DNA of 43,921 bases, taken from Phycisphaerales bacterium UBA2396. GTDB lineage: Bacteria; Planctomycetota; Phycisphaerae; Phycisphaerales; UBA1924. The position numbers and the translations under genes are program-made. This document shows, in pieces, positions 16,546-25,662 of the stretch; within the stretch, counting starts at the first letter, position 1; every line of letters starts with the position of its first letter. A model generated the notes under the pieces. It did not search any database. It saw only the letters and a program-made list of their open reading frames with translations, and was not told the origin of the DNA. The DNA lies in assembly GCA_002343325.1 (NCBI GenBank), contig DDSG01000129.1, positions 1 to 43,921 of the forward strand. The letters are read 5' to 3'.

Positions 16546-17508
16546 CTACTGCACCAGCCCTTTGGTCAGCCGCATGAACGCGGTCTCGAGGTTGACGGGC
16601 TCTTCCGTGAACTTGGTGATGCGGAACCCCCCGTTGATAAGCATGTTGGGGATGTCCGTGAACGTGCGCCCGGCGGACTCGTCGAAATCCACGTGGAGCA
16701 GGTGCCGACCGGCCCGGTCGTTCGGGTCGGCATCGGCCACGCTCACCTTGCGGACCCCGGGGAACTTCTGGACGACCTTGGCCGCCTCCTCGTGCCGATC
16801 GGCGACGCCGATGTGGATCACATGACCCATCTTGGCCCGGCGGACGATCTCGGCGACCGGGCCGTTGAACAGCAACTGCCCCCGCTCGATGATCCCGACA
16901 ACGTTGCACAGCTCGGCCAGCTCCGGCAGGATGTGGCTCGAGATCAGGATGGTCTTGCCCATCCTTCGCAGTTCCTTGAGCAACTCACGCATCTCGATGC
17001 GAGCCCGAGGATCAAGCCCGCTCGCCGGCTCGTCCATCAGCAGCACCTTCGGGTCGTGCAGGAGCACCCGCGCCACGCTCAGCCTCTGCTGCATCCCGCG
17101 GGAGAGCCCGTTCACCTCGGCCGTCGCCTTGTAAGACAGGTCCGTCAGTTCCAGCACGTCCTTGACGACCTTCTGCCGCTGCGAGCCGTGGATGTTGTAC
17201 GCGGCGGCGAAGAACTCCAGGTACTCCGTCACCACCATGTCCTCGTACGCGCCCATGAAGTCCGGGACGTAGCCGATGAGCGGGCGGATCTGCCGGTTCT
17301 GGAAGCCCACCGTCAGCCCGGCGATGTTCGCCTGCCCGCTCGAAGGCTTGAGCAGCGTGGCGAGAATCTTGATCGTCGTCGTCTTGCCGGCCCCGTTGGG
17401 GCCGATGAACCCGAAACAATCCCCCTCGTTGATCGTGAGGTTCAGATTATTAAGCGCCACGAGGTCGCCGTAGCGCTTCGTCAGGTTGATCGTCTCGATC
17501 ATCGGCAT
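16546..17508 (-). CDS. ABC transporter ATP-binding protein
   Basis: A 320-residue ATPase of the CcmA/DrrA/GldA type. Walker A is GPNGAGKTTT near residue 38, the signature is LSRGMQQRLSVARVL near 137, Walker B is VLLMDEPASGLDP near 158, and the switch His is in ISSHILPE near 193. The Q-loop position reads Tyr-Val-Pro-Asp, a variant seen in this subgroup. Residues 240-320 form an extra C-terminal domain, as in DrrA-like exporters. It lies 13 bases downstream of the 840-residue membrane protein and is surely co-transcribed with it. No ABC-2 permease is adjacent, so its membrane partner is either that protein or lies elsewhere. Confidence 0.93.
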   Translation of the reverse strand: MPMIETINLTKRYGDLVALNNLNLTINEGDCFGFIGPNGAGKTTTIKILATLLKPSSGQANIAGLTVGFQNRQIRPLIGYVPDFMGAYEDMVVTEYLEFFAAAYNIHGSQRQKVVKDVLELTDLSYKATAEVNGLSRGMQQRLSVARVLLHDPKVLLMDEPASGLDPRARIEMRELLKELRRMGKTILISSHILPELAELCNVVGIIERGQLLFNGPVAEIVRRAKMGHVIHIGVADRHEEAAKVVQKFPGVRKVSVADADPNDRAGRHLLHVDFDESAGRTFTDIPNMLINGGFRITKFTEEPVNLETAFMRLTKGLVQ

Positions 17509-17521
17509 GCAATGGCCCTTC

Positions 17522-20044
17522 TCATGGCTCGCGAGACTCCGTCACCTCGCCCGAGCCGCCCACGAACGATGGCGGGTTGTCGGGCAGGGGATAGACCCAC
17601 CTCACCCACGTCACGCCGGTGTTCTCCATCGGCTCCCCGTCCACGAACATCGGCGTGGGCGAGGCCGACTCGCGCACCTGCCCCAGCACGATCAGGCACG
17701 GCTGCGTCAGCCAGCGGCAGATATCCCACCCGTGCATCGCCGCCCGGCTCGCGATGACGCGTGGCTGATCGCTGGACGTCGCGTTGGTCGCCGGGCCGGG
17801 CAACTGGTTGAACAGCGCGAGCGCCAGCATGTACTGCTCCGGCGCGACGACACGCTCGACTCCCGTGATCGCGTTGCCGTACTGAGACCCGACGGAAAGC
17901 CGATCGAGCAGCGCTTCGAGCGAGCGGGAGGCGAGCGGCACCTCGGCGAACTCCGAGCGCAGGTTCAGCACCTCGCCCGGACGCCACGCCCGCGACGCGG
18001 GCAGGCTGATCGCCCAGGCACCCTCGGACGCCGGGCGAAGCCCGCTGAGGATCGACGGCGTGACCACCGACGAAGCCCGCGGGACATAGATGATCGTGAC
18101 ATTCTCGAGCGCGCCCGGCATGCCGTGCGCCAGCAAACCGCTGGGTCCCTGGGCGTCCACGGCGATCTCGCCGCCCGCCGACCCGTCGGGCTTGGCGGGG
18201 AAGGGCGCCCGCCACACCGTGCCGCCAGCCCAGTCGATCTGGAACTGCTTGACGGTGGACCTCGCGGGGAAGGTCACGCTGCCCGGCCCGACCGCCTCAA
18301 GGGCGTACTCGCGCGTGTCGGGGAAGCTGAACTCGCTCCCGGGGCCGGACTTGATGTCCGCCCATGGCGCGACAGCGTTGCGTACGTCACGCCGCGAGCC
18401 CGGCGTCTCGAATCGACCGTCGCTGCCGCCCACGGCGATGGTCGCCGAGCCGTACCACGGGATCATGACATTGACCCACGTCCGTGATCGGACGCGTTCG
18501 TGCCCGTGGATGGTTTCAAAGACGGTGAGGTGCGTTCCCTCGGTCTGCTTGGGACGGGCAAGCCAGGCGCCGCCCCACGCGAGCACGGTGAACGCGGCGC
18601 CCGACAGCACGAAGGCGAGCCATGAATGCCGCGCGAGCCCCATGCGCTTGAGCACGCCGTACGACACCGGTCCGGCGACAAGCCAGTAGGCCGCGAAGAC
18701 GACTAGCCCGAGCAGGATGCCCGTGGCGGCCTGGCCTTTCTTGTCGATCATGCCCCCGATGAGCGAATCGAACTCGCTGGGCCTGTTGCGGTTGGCGATC
18801 ACGTTCCAGCGCCCGCCGCGGGTGTCGGCCTCGGTCCGCTCCTGCAGATTCAGCAACTGCCCGCGGGTGCCGATGAGCCGGTGCCAGAAGACGTCGGCAT
18901 CGACGGGCAGCGCCTGCCGCCCAACATCGAGCCCCAGCACCGTAATCGCCCCGCCGCCCCAGGAACGCCGCACCGCGATGCACGCGCCGTCGGGCCCGTT
19001 GATCACGCGCACCGCCTTTTCGGGCGCCACCCCGTCGCGGGGCACAAACTCGTGGATCACGCCGTCCGTGGGCATCTGCGGCGAGCGGGCCCGGGTCAGC
19101 AGCGGCGTGTACGCCGACATGTCGACCCCATCGCGCCGGACCACGTTGACCTCGGGCATCATGTCCGACAACTCATGCTCGGCACGACCGATCCAGGTCT
19201 GCCCCGCCGCGGGCAGCGCGATCACCAGGTGACCGCCCCGTTCGATCCACTCGCGCATCGCCCGGGCGGTCGGCCCGCGGATCTCGCCCGGTTCGCCCGC
19301 CCCCCACACGATCACGCTCATCGCCGACAGCCCAAGCCACGAATCGGGCAGCTCGCCCGGCGTGCGGATCTCGGCGATGTGCGTCGCCTCGTGCCCGTAC
19401 GGGGGCGTCGTCTCCCCGGCGAAAGACTGCAGAAACCGATCAAGACCCATCGATCGAACGCCGATCCGCCCCCACAGCCCGGCACTCGGCGGCAGAATGT
19501 TCATCGCCCGCCCGATCGCCGACGATTGCGGCGCCACGACCACCTGCCCGAGCAACTCGCCGAACCGCCCCGCCATCGCCGCCTCGAGCCCGCCCTCCTC
19601 CGCCGCGTGCACCGAGATCGTGAACGACCCGTCACGGTCCACGGCGTAGGGAAGCATGGTGTAGATCCAGACAGGCTGGGCCACGCCGGGATTCAGCGAG
19701 ACCGCCCTCGTCCACACCTGGATATCTCGATCGGCGTCGGGCATCGTCAGTCGGACGACGACCTCGCGCTGACGCGTCGCGGTGTCCGTCAGCCGAAGCC
19801 GGATCCCCGCGTAACTGCCCGCCCGCGCCACGCCGCCCACGCCCGCCTGGTCGAGCTCGATCTTGACCGATCCGACGCGAAGGGCCTGGGCGGCCGCACC
19901 ATCCTGCACGGGCACCGCCGCCCGTGCCGAAGGCCCCACCACCAGCAAGCCCGCCAGCATGCCCAGCAGACAGACCACCCACGTCCCGAAACGCGGGCGT
20001 GGCGGGCTGACGGGATGTTGACGGCTGCGACCGCGTGCTCTCAC
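17522..20044 (-). CDS. Large membrane-anchored periplasmic protein paired with the ABC ATPase
   Basis: An 840-residue protein read from a GTG at 20044. A hydrophobic segment at about residues 22-42 acts as signal or anchor. A long periplasmic region follows, including a beta-sandwich-like part (about 55-150) and a part resembling a class-I amidotransferase-type fold (GHLVIALPAAGQTWIG; AITVLGLDVGRQAL). Two further helices lie at about 438-458 (LGLVVFAAYWLVAGPVSYGVL) and 468-490, then a beta-rich C-terminal half. The architecture recalls GldG-like or 'DUF4350'-like accessory proteins of ABC systems, but I cannot name the family. The operon is this gene followed 13 bases later by the ATPase. Role in export or in envelope assembly is inference. 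Confidence 0.82.
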   Translation of the reverse strand: MRARGRSRQHPVSPPRPRFGTWVVCLLGMLAGLLVVGPSARAAVPVQDGAAAQALRVGSVKIELDQAGVGGVARAGSYAGIRLRLTDTATRQREVVVRLTMPDADRDIQVWTRAVSLNPGVAQPVWIYTMLPYAVDRDGSFTISVHAAEEGGLEAAMAGRFGELLGQVVVAPQSSAIGRAMNILPPSAGLWGRIGVRSMGLDRFLQSFAGETTPPYGHEATHIAEIRTPGELPDSWLGLSAMSVIVWGAGEPGEIRGPTARAMREWIERGGHLVIALPAAGQTWIGRAEHELSDMMPEVNVVRRDGVDMSAYTPLLTRARSPQMPTDGVIHEFVPRDGVAPEKAVRVINGPDGACIAVRRSWGGGAITVLGLDVGRQALPVDADVFWHRLIGTRGQLLNLQERTEADTRGGRWNVIANRNRPSEFDSLIGGMIDKKGQAATGILLGLVVFAAYWLVAGPVSYGVLKRMGLARHSWLAFVLSGAAFTVLAWGGAWLARPKQTEGTHLTVFETIHGHERVRSRTWVNVMIPWYGSATIAVGGSDGRFETPGSRRDVRNAVAPWADIKSGPGSEFSFPDTREYALEAVGPGSVTFPARSTVKQFQIDWAGGTVWRAPFPAKPDGSAGGEIAVDAQGPSGLLAHGMPGALENVTIIYVPRASSVVTPSILSGLRPASEGAWAISLPASRAWRPGEVLNLRSEFAEVPLASRSLEALLDRLSVGSQYGNAITGVERVVAPEQYMLALALFNQLPGPATNATSSDQPRVIASRAAMHGWDICRWLTQPCLIVLGQVRESASPTPMFVDGEPMENTGVTWVRWVYPLPDNPPSFVGGSGEVTESREP

Positions 20045-20097
20045 GAGGCCATTCTACTGGCGCTCAAGCCTCCGGGTTCTCGGGCCGATACCCCGGC

Positions 20098-20346
20098 ATG
20101 CACGACTTCACCCCGGGCGTCTGGATTCTGCTCGCCGCCGTTGGTGCCGGCGCGACCATCGCCTGGCTCTACGCAACCGCCGCGTTCATCCGCAATCACG
20201 CCGAACGCCACGCCGTGCTCTGCGAAGTCCGACGACTGCGGGCGGAGTATCGGCGTCGATCGCGGGCCGCCGCCAACGCCGGGGTGGATCCCGACGAAGA
20301 GGTGATCGAGGTCGACGAGGCACCCGACGCGCGGAAGGCCGCCTGA
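20098..20346 (+). CDS. Small single-pass membrane protein
   Basis: An 82-residue protein with one hydrophobic helix at about residues 8-28 (GVWILLAAVGAGATIAWLY), then an Arg-rich cytoplasmic-type helix and an acidic C-terminus (DPDEEVIEVDE). Codon use has the strong third-position GC of the neighbouring genes, which supports it being real. There is no clear ribosome site before the ATG at 20098, and an in-frame upstream ATG at 20035 exists but would overlap the divergent gene. It is convergent with recA. No function is recognised. Confidence 0.6.
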   Translation: MHDFTPGVWILLAAVGAGATIAWLYATAAFIRNHAERHAVLCEVRRLRAEYRRRSRAAANAGVDPDEEVIEVDEAPDARKAA

Positions 20347-20387
20347 GTGACCGCGTTCCCGCCGCCGACACCCCGACGCGACCGATG

Positions 20388-20410
20388 AAAAACCCGCCTC
20401 GTCGGCGGGT
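20388..20410 (-). terminator. Intrinsic terminator of recA
   Basis: Read on the minus strand: a perfect 7-bp stem (20404-20410 with 20392-20398, arm ACCCGCC) and 5-base loop, followed by a run of five T. It lies 38 bases past the recA stop. Confidence 0.85.
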
Positions 20411-20447
20411 CGTTCTGGTCATCGATCAGAGAGCGTCTCCTGAGACC

Positions 20448-21515
<1,068 letters not shown>

Positions 21516-21711
21516 CGCGCAACCGCCTTTCTCTGCCGGGTCGTGGCTGCCGCCTCAACATCGTGGCCCCCTTCAGAGGCCCGTCGAGACTGCCGCAGGC
21601 GGCCCGGCTCCCAGCGAACTCGCGACGGCATCACGGTCGGCCGCCACGCTGGCGGCGGCCGTGAGCCCTTCGCACCCGGGGGCGTCGCTGGACGCGGGCC
21701 CGGACCGCCCC

Positions 21712-21740
21712 ACTCTATCAACTCCCGAACATCCCGTCAA
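21712..21740 (-). promoter_or_regulatory. Predicted recA promoter
   Basis: On the minus strand TTGACG (21740-21735) and TAGAGT (21717-21712) are 17 bases apart. The start of transcription would fall near 21705, giving a leader of about 190 bases before recA. A perfect dyad covers the -35 box and part of the spacer. Confidence 0.55.
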
Positions 21741-21748
21741 TGTTCGGG
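21724..21748. promoter_or_regulatory. Perfect 9-bp dyad over the recA promoter, candidate SOS operator
   Basis: Arms CCCGAACAT (21724-21732) and ATGTTCGGG (21740-21748) flank a 7-base spacer. The half-site GAAC...GTTC is that of the Gram-positive-type LexA box, which has 4 bases between GAAC and GTTC; here there are 11. It overlaps the predicted -35 box of recA, and no T-run follows on either strand, so it is not a terminator. The rest of the recA-ppa gap (21516-21852) shows no further gene. Confidence 0.5.
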
Positions 21749-21852
21749 CTCTGCTCTGTTCCCATTGTGGATAAGTCAGGGCCACACCGACCACGCCCAC
21801 AAAGCCCACCCCAAACGCCAGCACCGCCCCACCGTCCTCCTACGCTGCCCCC

Positions 21853-22413
21853 ATGATCCACCCCTGGCACGATGTCACCCCGGGCGTCGACGGCGCCGAA
21901 CTGCCCGGCGTCTTCCGCGCCATCATCGAGATCCCCAAGGGCTCCAACAACAAGTACGAGCTCGACAAGCCCACCGGCATGCTCAAGCTCGACCGCGTCC
22001 TGTCCTCCGCCGTCTACTACCCCGCCAACTACGGGTTCATCCCACAGACCCTCGCCGAGGACCACGACCCGCTCGACGTCCTGGTCTATTCCACCGAAGA
22101 AATCCCCCCGATGACCCTCTGCGAAGCGCGCGCCGTCGGGCTCATGACCATGGTCGATCACGGCGACCCGGACCACAAGATCATCGCCGTCCTCGAGTCC
22201 GACCCGATCTACTCCGAGTTCAAGAAGGCCTCCGACTTCCCCAAGCACATCTTCAAAATGCTCAAGCGATTCTTCGAGGACTACAAAACCCTCGAAGGCA
22301 AGGAGGTCGAGGTCGACGACATCCTCCCCGCCGAGACGGCCCACGCCGTCATCGAAGACTGCCTCGCCCGTTACGAAAAGGCCCGGCGGACCGGCGGCAT
22401 GAAAGGCCTCTGA
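21853..22413 (+). CDS. ppa: Inorganic pyrophosphatase, family I
   Basis: A 186-residue soluble enzyme that hydrolyses pyrophosphate to drive biosynthetic reactions. The metal-binding Asp-x-Asp-x2-Asp motif is present as DHDPLDVLV near residue 75 (His replaces the common Gly), with IEIPKGSNNKYELDK near 27 and YPANYGFIPQT near 56. Other conserved residues include the Lys/Asp of GDPDHKIIAV near 116. No Shine-Dalgarno is visible before the ATG at 21853. Its stop abuts the stop of the convergent gene with no base between. Confidence 0.96.
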   Translation: MIHPWHDVTPGVDGAELPGVFRAIIEIPKGSNNKYELDKPTGMLKLDRVLSSAVYYPANYGFIPQTLAEDHDPLDVLVYSTEEIPPMTLCEARAVGLMTMVDHGDPDHKIIAVLESDPIYSEFKKASDFPKHIFKMLKRFFEDYKTLEGKEVEVDDILPAETAHAVIEDCLARYEKARRTGGMKGL

Positions 22414-23814
22414 TCAGCACCCCGCCTCGAACGCCGCCGCGAACGCCTGGTAGTCGAAGAAATCAACGAACCCGTCGCCGTCGAAGTCCGCGCTCTTGCC
22501 CGGCGGGCATGCCCCGCCCTCGAAGCACTCCGCGAACGCCGACAGGTCGAAGAAGTCCACGAACCCGTCGCCGTCAAAGTCGGCTTCGCACCGCTCGGTC
22601 CGGTACGCACGCACGTTCGTCCCCACGCCCGCCACCACGAGCGTCCCGTCCGCTCCAAACGCCGGCGCCCCAATGTTCACGTTCGTCACGCCAACCGACC
22701 ACCGCAGCGACAGGTCCGCGTTGAACGCGAAGAACCGCCCCTGCGCGAACTCCCCGTTGCTCACGTACAACCGCCCGCCCGCGTCCACCGCCATCCGCGG
22801 CGCGCTCAGCGGCTGCGCCAGCACGCCCGTCGACGCCAGCTCCGCCCCGTCCTGCGCACGCAAAAGCCGGATCGAGTTATCCCGGAACGGCACATACACC
22901 CCGTCCTGCGTCGCCGCGAACTCCGACCCCGTCGTCCAGCGGCTCTCCACCCGCCAACGCTGCACCAACGCCGAACCGGTGTCCTCGAACGCGTAGAAGT
23001 AATCCACCGAGGCGTTGTTCTGCGTCCGGTTCAGGTACACCGTCCCATCCGGTCCAACCATCGGCGTCGTCTGGATCGTGAACCCCGCCATCGTGGGGCT
23101 CTGATACAAAAACACCCCGGTCGCCAGGTCGAACTTCTTGATCGCGTGCCCGCCCGGCACCGCGTCGGCGACATAGACCGCCCCGCCGTGCACCGCGCCC
23201 CCGCAGTTCCCGCTCACCGAGCACAACCGGTTGGCCGTCCACACCGTGCCGCCGTCGCTCGCGCGAACCCTGCGCACCGTGCGAAACCCGCCGACGATCA
23301 GATCCCCGTTCTCCGCGAAGACCACGCCGTCGTACGCGCCCGCGTCGATCGTCTGCTCGCTCTGCCAGATCGTCGCGCCGTTTGTTGCGTTCAAGCAGAA
23401 GAACCGCGCCGAGACGCTGCTCCCGTTCCCCGATCGCGACGCGTAGACGCGCCCGTCCCGTGCGCCCATCACCCACGCCGTCCAGTCCCCGCTGTTCGAC
23501 GGGATATTGACCGCCCACAGCTCTCGCCCCGTCTCAAGGTCCATCGCCACCACGGGCGACCCCGTCGCCTCCGGCGGGAAGCCCGTCTGCCTCACGAGAA
23601 ACACCCGCGACCCATCGATCACCGGCTGCCACGCGATGATCGAGCTGCGCCCGCCCTGCCACAAGAGGTCCGCCGCATCCGGACCCGGCACGGCGAACGA
23701 TCCGTTCCGCCCCGCGTTGCCGCCGGAGTTGGACCACCCCTGCGCCAACGCCCCGCCCGACATCAACAACGACCCCGCCGCCACGGACCCCAAAGCAACA
23801 TTCCTCGCGCGCAT
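22414..23814 (-). CDS. Exported PQQ-type beta-propeller protein with dockerin-like tail
   Basis: A 466-residue protein with a signal peptide ending near Gly-Ala-Leu-Ala-Gln (residue 25). The body is a beta-propeller of PQQ/BamB-type repeats (for example VVAMDLETGRELWAVNIP, FFCLNATNGATIWQSE, IKKFDLATGVFLY). The last 58 residues hold two copies of a calcium-loop repeat (DFDGDGFVDFFD), joined by a Cys-Pro-Pro-Gly linker and ending in FEAGC. The ATG at 23814 is preceded by GGAGG. It is the last of three consecutive minus-strand genes whose products share this tail. Surface attachment through the tail is inference. Confidence 0.88.
   Translation of the reverse strand: MRARNVALGSVAAGSLLMSGGALAQGWSNSGGNAGRNGSFAVPGPDAADLLWQGGRSSIIAWQPVIDGSRVFLVRQTGFPPEATGSPVVAMDLETGRELWAVNIPSNSGDWTAWVMGARDGRVYASRSGNGSSVSARFFCLNATNGATIWQSEQTIDAGAYDGVVFAENGDLIVGGFRTVRRVRASDGGTVWTANRLCSVSGNCGGAVHGGAVYVADAVPGGHAIKKFDLATGVFLYQSPTMAGFTIQTTPMVGPDGTVYLNRTQNNASVDYFYAFEDTGSALVQRWRVESRWTTGSEFAATQDGVYVPFRDNSIRLLRAQDGAELASTGVLAQPLSAPRMAVDAGGRLYVSNGEFAQGRFFAFNADLSLRWSVGVTNVNIGAPAFGADGTLVVAGVGTNVRAYRTERCEADFDGDGFVDFFDLSAFAECFEGGACPPGKSADFDGDGFVDFFDYQAFAAAFEAGC
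22417..22590 (-). repeat. Dockerin-like tail, copy 1
   Basis: Codes for 58 residues with two DFDGDGFVDFFD calcium loops and a C-terminal FEAGC. The loop-coding DNA recurs nearly unchanged in the next two genes. Confidence 0.9.
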
Positions 23815-23882
23815 CGATATCCCTCCGCCGGTTCAACCCAGCTCAGGCTACCGCGCTCCCGCCCCGCGCACAAGACCGATCC

Positions 23883-25445
23883 TCAGCAGCCGGCCTCGAA
23901 CACCTCGACAAACGCCTGGAAGTCGAAGAAGTCAACGAACCCGTCGCCGTCGAAGTCACCGAGCGGAAGCCCCGCCTCGAACGCGTCCACGAACGCCGCG
24001 AAGTCAAAGAAATCAACAAAGTCGTCGCAGGTCAGATCGATCGGGCAGTACGTCAGCTCCGCCTCTTCGCTGAGCACCTCGCCGCACGCGTTGGTCGCCA
24101 CGCACACCCACCGCCCAGCCCACGCCGGCGTGGGGTTCTCGATCAGCAGCGTGTTGGTCTGCGAACCTCTGATCCGTGTCCCGCCGAACTGCCCGTCGGA
24201 AACCTCCTGCCCCTCGCGACGCCAGCGGTACGCGATCGTCTGCCTCGCCCCGGCCGCCGCGCCAAAGTACACGCTCCTCGTGCACCGGTTGAACGAACGG
24301 CTGTCCGGCTGATCCGTAAAGATCGGGCACGGATTCACCGGCACCATCACCGCCGCGTGCTGATATCGCCCGGGCCTCGGCGGCGTCAGCCCCGCGATCA
24401 GGATCCACCCGCTGTCGTTGATCGCCGCCGGCCCCTCGCCGCCGATGATCCCCCACGTCGAACTGCTCTGCGCCACCCTGCTCGACAACAGCACCGGGTT
24501 CGAATCGGGCGTCATCCACATCACCGCCTGCACCGGCGACCCACCGACCCACCCCACCACCACGCCCGCCCCGTTGATCGCTGTCGCCGCGCCCTGGGGG
24601 TAGGCCCCAAGCGGCAAAAGACGCGTCCCGCCCTCCGCCGTCCAGATCCACGGCTTCGTCGCCCCGTTCGTGCCCACACGCAGCGAACCCACCGCGACCC
24701 CCGACGCGTTGATCGCCGTCGGCGTCATCTGCGTGTGCCCCGCCGGGATCGGCAGCGTCACACGCGTCCCGTCCGCACGCAGCACGAACGACCCCCAGAA
24801 AGGCGACCCGCTCACCTGATACTGCCCGAGCGCCTCGCCCATCGGAGAACACGCCGCCAGCACCGTAAACGTCTCCCCGGACAGCGCGGGAATGCTCACC
24901 GACGTCCCATCAAGCCGCCAGATCGTCGGCAGCGGCAACTGGTTCGCCTGCGTCACCGTCCCGAACACCTCGCCCATCGCGGAGATCCCCACCGCCCGCG
25001 ACGACCGGGGCCAGCCGGGCGTCAGATCCATCGCGCTCCCCGCGCCGTTCCACTTCGCCGCGTGCATCGCGACAAACGTGCTCCCGGAGTACACCGGCGC
25101 GATCCCCACGATCACCCCAGCGTCGTTGATTCCCAGGCCCTGGTTCTGCACCCCTCCCGCCGACCCCTCGCTCCCCGGCAGCACGGCCAGCGGCGTCATG
25201 ATCCCCGTGCCCGGGTTCCACACGAACCCGCGCGGCCCCTGGTTCACCGTCTGCGACATACCCACCACCCACCCCAGGTTGTTCATCCCGTACCCGTCCG
25301 ACTGGACAATCCCGTTGCCAAGATCGCCCACGTCCAGAATGTCGTACGTCGGCTGCGCGTTGGCCGACCCCAGCACCGCGATCAGCCCCGCCGCACACAC
25401 CGCCCTTGAACCACTCAACGCACGCCGATCCGCTTTCGAACGCAT
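23883..25445 (-). CDS. Exported HAF-repeat protein with dockerin-like tail
   Basis: A 520-residue protein with a signal peptide ending near Ser-Ala-Asn-Ala-Gln (residue 31). Several HAF-type extracellular repeats follow, each built around Gly-x-Asn-x2-Gly-x-Val-Val-Gly (MNNLGWVVGMS, GINDAGVIVGIA, INASGVAVGSL, INGAGVVVGWV, INDSGWILIAG). A region near residues 390-460 with WRREGQEVSD and AGRWVCVATNACGE looks like an Ig-like domain. The final 54 residues are the two-repeat dockerin-like tail ending in FEAGC; the first loop is degenerate (CDDFVDFFD). GGAGG precedes the ATG. It lies 68 bases upstream of the propeller gene. The function of HAF proteins is unknown. Confidence 0.87.
   Translation of the reverse strand: MRSKADRRALSGSRAVCAAGLIAVLGSANAQPTYDILDVGDLGNGIVQSDGYGMNNLGWVVGMSQTVNQGPRGFVWNPGTGIMTPLAVLPGSEGSAGGVQNQGLGINDAGVIVGIAPVYSGSTFVAMHAAKWNGAGSAMDLTPGWPRSSRAVGISAMGEVFGTVTQANQLPLPTIWRLDGTSVSIPALSGETFTVLAACSPMGEALGQYQVSGSPFWGSFVLRADGTRVTLPIPAGHTQMTPTAINASGVAVGSLRVGTNGATKPWIWTAEGGTRLLPLGAYPQGAATAINGAGVVVGWVGGSPVQAVMWMTPDSNPVLLSSRVAQSSSTWGIIGGEGPAAINDSGWILIAGLTPPRPGRYQHAAVMVPVNPCPIFTDQPDSRSFNRCTRSVYFGAAAGARQTIAYRWRREGQEVSDGQFGGTRIRGSQTNTLLIENPTPAWAGRWVCVATNACGEVLSEEAELTYCPIDLTCDDFVDFFDFAAFVDAFEAGLPLGDFDGDGFVDFFDFQAFVEVFEAGC
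23886..24047 (-). repeat. Dockerin-like tail, copy 2
   Basis: Codes for 54 residues with two calcium-loop repeats, the first lacking its opening Asp-Phe-Asp-Gly, and a terminal FEAGC. Confidence 0.88.
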
Positions 25446-25662
25446 GTCAACCTCCGAAACCTCTGATGATTCCGGATGTTCTCCGGCGAAATCGCCGCGA
25501 TCAACCTCCGCCGGCCCAAATCACGCCGTCTTGTGCGTTATCAGCACTTCGCGCGACGCCAGCATCCCCGGTTCGGAGCGCGAGAAATCGCCAGGCCGGT
25601 CATCAGCCGCGCGCCAGAACCCATCGACTCAGGCCCGGGACCAGGGACGCTGTATCGCCTGC

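Noticed and set aside
21724..21748. The recA dyad as a transcription terminator
   Set aside because: No T-run follows on either strand, and it overlaps a promoter rather than a gene end.
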